DNA from: CAZSHX01 sp964606895
GTDB taxonomy: Bacteria > Bacteroidota > Ignavibacteria > Kapaibacteriales > UBA2268
Reading direction: 5' to 3'
NCBI GenBank assembly: GCA_964606895.1
Contig: CAZSHX010000088.1
Span: 1 to 16,379 of the forward strand
DNA: 16,379 nt
Below the pieces are notes generated by a model. The model had not been told where the DNA came from and did not search any database. It saw nothing but the letters and a program-made list of their open reading frames with translations. This document shows, piece after piece, positions 14,981-16,379 of this stretch (the first letter of the stretch is position 1; every line of letters begins with the position of its first letter). The position numbers were made by a program, and so were the translations under genes.

Positions 14981-15532
14981 ATGACACATATCGGAACAAT
15001 AAAAGAAGCCAGAGGATTAAAAGGGGATATACTCGTATCTGATGTTCTAACCGGACTAAAGAAAATTAAATCCGGTTCGGAAATATTAATCGGATATTCA
15101 GAGCAGTTTGCAAAAAAATATATAGTTGAATCTTTTAGAATTGCCAATAAAAAGTATTTAATTAAACTCAAAGCTATTGATGTTCCCGAAAAAGCAAATG
15201 AACTAAAGGATTTAGGAATATTTGCAAACGAGAATTCTCTCGAATTTTCCGATGAGCTTTATTTAGTTGATGATTTAATCGGTTGCAGTGTTTTTGATGT
15301 GAAAACCAAGGAGTTACTTGGCGAACTCAAAGATGTTATGATTTTGCCCGGAAACGATGTCTGGCTGATTACTCTGCCCGACGGTGAGCTTCCGATCCCT
15401 GTCATAAAAGATGTGGTTAAAAAAGTAAATATTGCTGATAAACACATAGAGATTGAATTAATACCCGGATTAATGGATATTATATCCTCCAATAAAGCAG
15501 AAAAGGATGGATTCGGCTACGATGAGAATTGA
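14981..15532 (+). CDS. rimM: ribosome maturation factor RimM
   Basis: A 183-residue cytoplasmic protein that assists maturation of the head of the 30S subunit through ribosomal protein S19. The N-terminal RimM barrel (about 1-85) begins GTIKEARGLKGDI, where most homologues have HGLKGE; the His is Arg here. The C-terminal PRC-barrel (about 92-175) shows LIGCSVFD, LGELKDVMILPGNDVWLI, IPVIKDVV and the closing IELIPGLMDI. Length is normal. It starts 5 bases after the hydrolase stop and overlaps trmD by 11 bases, so rimM and trmD are probably translationally coupled, as in many bacteria. The usual upstream rpsP is absent from this position. Confidence 0.93.
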   Translation: MTHIGTIKEARGLKGDILVSDVLTGLKKIKSGSEILIGYSEQFAKKYIVESFRIANKKYLIKLKAIDVPEKANELKDLGIFANENSLEFSDELYLVDDLIGCSVFDVKTKELLGELKDVMILPGNDVWLITLPDGELPIPVIKDVVKKVNIADKHIEIELIPGLMDIISSNKAEKDGFGYDEN

Positions 15533-16196
15533 TATCGTAACGGCACATCCGGCAATGTTTGAATCTGTTCTTGGTACAAGTATTCTAAAAATTGCACAGG
15601 AGAAGGTTAAGGTGGAATTCTTTCTCAATAATCTTCATGATTATGCCAAGGATAAATTCAAGCATATTGATAATACTCCCTTTGGTGGTGGTGCCGGTAT
15701 GCTGATACAGTGCGAGCCTGTTTTTGACTGCATCGAAAAACTGAAAACCGAAAGAACTTACGACGAAATAATATTTATGTCTGCAGACGGCGAAACTTTG
15801 ACTCAGTCTGTCTGCAATGAAATTTCGCTTTGCGAAAACATTATAATCTTATGCGGACATTACAAGGGAATTGACCAAAGAATCCGCGATGTGCTGGTTA
15901 CAAGAGAAATTTCAATCGGCGATTACGTGCTGAGCGGGGGAGAGCTCCCTGCCATGATTCTTGCCGATTCGATTGTAAGGCTGATTCCCGGAGTTCTGGG
16001 CGATGCCGAATCGGCTTTGGACGATTCATTTATGGATGGGCATCTGGAACCGCCGCAATACACCAAACCTGCAAATTTCAGAGGTTTGACTGTTCCTGAG
16101 GTTTTGCTCAGCGGCAACCACAAGGAAATAAAGAAATGGCGGCAGGAAAAATCCCTGGAAAAAACACAAATCAGGCGACCAGATTTGCTTGAATAA
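15522..16196 (+). CDS. trmD: tRNA (guanine-N1-)-methyltransferase TrmD
   Basis: A 224-residue SPOUT (trefoil-knot) methyltransferase that uses S-adenosylmethionine to make m1G37 in tRNAs with G36, including tRNA-Pro, and so prevents +1 frameshifting. ATG at 15522 is chosen because MRIDIVTAHPAMFES is the standard N-terminus; an ATG at 15507 adds five residues inside rimM. Knot motifs are intact: NTPFGGGAGML (51-61), LCGHYKGIDQR (110-120), ISIGDYVLSGGELPA and R153 in VRLIPGVLG. D168, before SF, matches the E. coli general base Asp169. The C-terminal domain LLSGNHKEIKKWR is present, and the protein ends soon after RRPDLLE, as in compact versions. It overlaps rimM by 11 bases. The tRNA-Pro(CGG) in this window has G36 and G37, a proper substrate. 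Confidence 0.95.
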   Translation: MRIDIVTAHPAMFESVLGTSILKIAQEKVKVEFFLNNLHDYAKDKFKHIDNTPFGGGAGMLIQCEPVFDCIEKLKTERTYDEIIFMSADGETLTQSVCNEISLCENIIILCGHYKGIDQRIRDVLVTREISIGDYVLSGGELPAMILADSIVRLIPGVLGDAESALDDSFMDGHLEPPQYTKPANFRGLTVPEVLLSGNHKEIKKWRQEKSLEKTQIRRPDLLE

Positions 16197-16328
16197 AGCA
16201 GATGCTTCTTAATTAATTGAAATCCAATATATCTTTTCTATCATTAAATCTAAATTAGCTAACTAATCCCCAAAAAATAAACAAATTAGTTCTTGCTTTG
16301 TAAAAAAATTAATGTTATATTGTAATTG

Positions 16329-16379
16329 TATAATTTGTAACTTAATTATTTTTCGTAATATGATTAACGAGGATAAATT
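16329..16379 (+). promoter_or_regulatory. possible promoter and start region of the next gene
   Basis: TATAATTTG (16329-16337) resembles a -10/-7 element, but no upstream element at a proper distance was found. ATG at 16360 opens MINEDK to the window edge. Alternatively GAGG (16369-16372) is the ribosome binding site of a start just beyond the window. The 163-base gap after trmD shows no strong terminator. rplS often follows trmD, but too little is visible to say. Confidence 0.25.

Noticed and set aside
15507..15521. Five-residue longer TrmD start
   Set aside because: The family N-terminus begins at MRIDIV; the longer start only adds codons within rimM.
16196..16267. Small hairpins after trmD (AAGC/GCTT and ATTAG/CTAAT)
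   Set aside because: Stems of 4-5 bp, AT-rich, without a following T tract; not credible terminators.

Overview
The window is AT-rich bacterial DNA with tightly packed genes and few strong Shine-Dalgarno sites. The tRNA-Pro gene has an upstream element, TTG-N20-TATTTTTG, that fits the Bacteroidota consensus promoter (TTG / 19-21 nt / TAnnTTTG). Together with the protein families present, this suggests a member of the Bacteroidota/Chlorobiota group (for example an Ignavibacteria- or Kapabacteria-like lineage). The exact lineage is an inference.

Left half, minus strand (165-8787): eight genes read leftwards with gaps of 5 to 32 bases, so probably one operon. In transcription order they are: secreted DUF2141 protein; CrtN-like desaturase; aldehyde dehydrogenase; CrtP-like carotenoid oxygenase; TMEM175-type K+ channel; CrtQ-like glycosyltransferase; CrtO-like acyltransferase; SDR/DUF2867 protein. 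The five carotenoid-type proteins correspond one for one to the late steps of the staphyloxanthin pathway: desaturation of a C30 backbone, oxidation of a terminal methyl to an aldehyde, oxidation to the acid, glucosylation, then acylation. Predicted product: an acylated glycosyl ester of a C30 carotenoic acid. No crtM (dehydrosqualene synthase) or hpnCDE is present, so the C30 precursor must be made from genes elsewhere.

Middle (8788-9933): a mostly non-coding stretch of about 930 bases with a candidate operon promoter, a few short inverted repeats and one doubtful 60-codon ORF, followed by a tRNA-Pro(CGG) gene on the minus strand.

Right half, plus strand (9934-16196): six closely spaced genes: a small secreted beta-strand-rich protein with a strong ribosome binding site; a large membrane-anchored VWA-type protein; a two-helix RCK potassium channel with a possible internal translation start; a secreted DUF3887 alpha/beta hydrolase; and the housekeeping pair rimM-trmD, which overlap. 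A spacer at the right edge may carry the promoter and start of a further gene. No IS element, CRISPR array or phage gene was seen.
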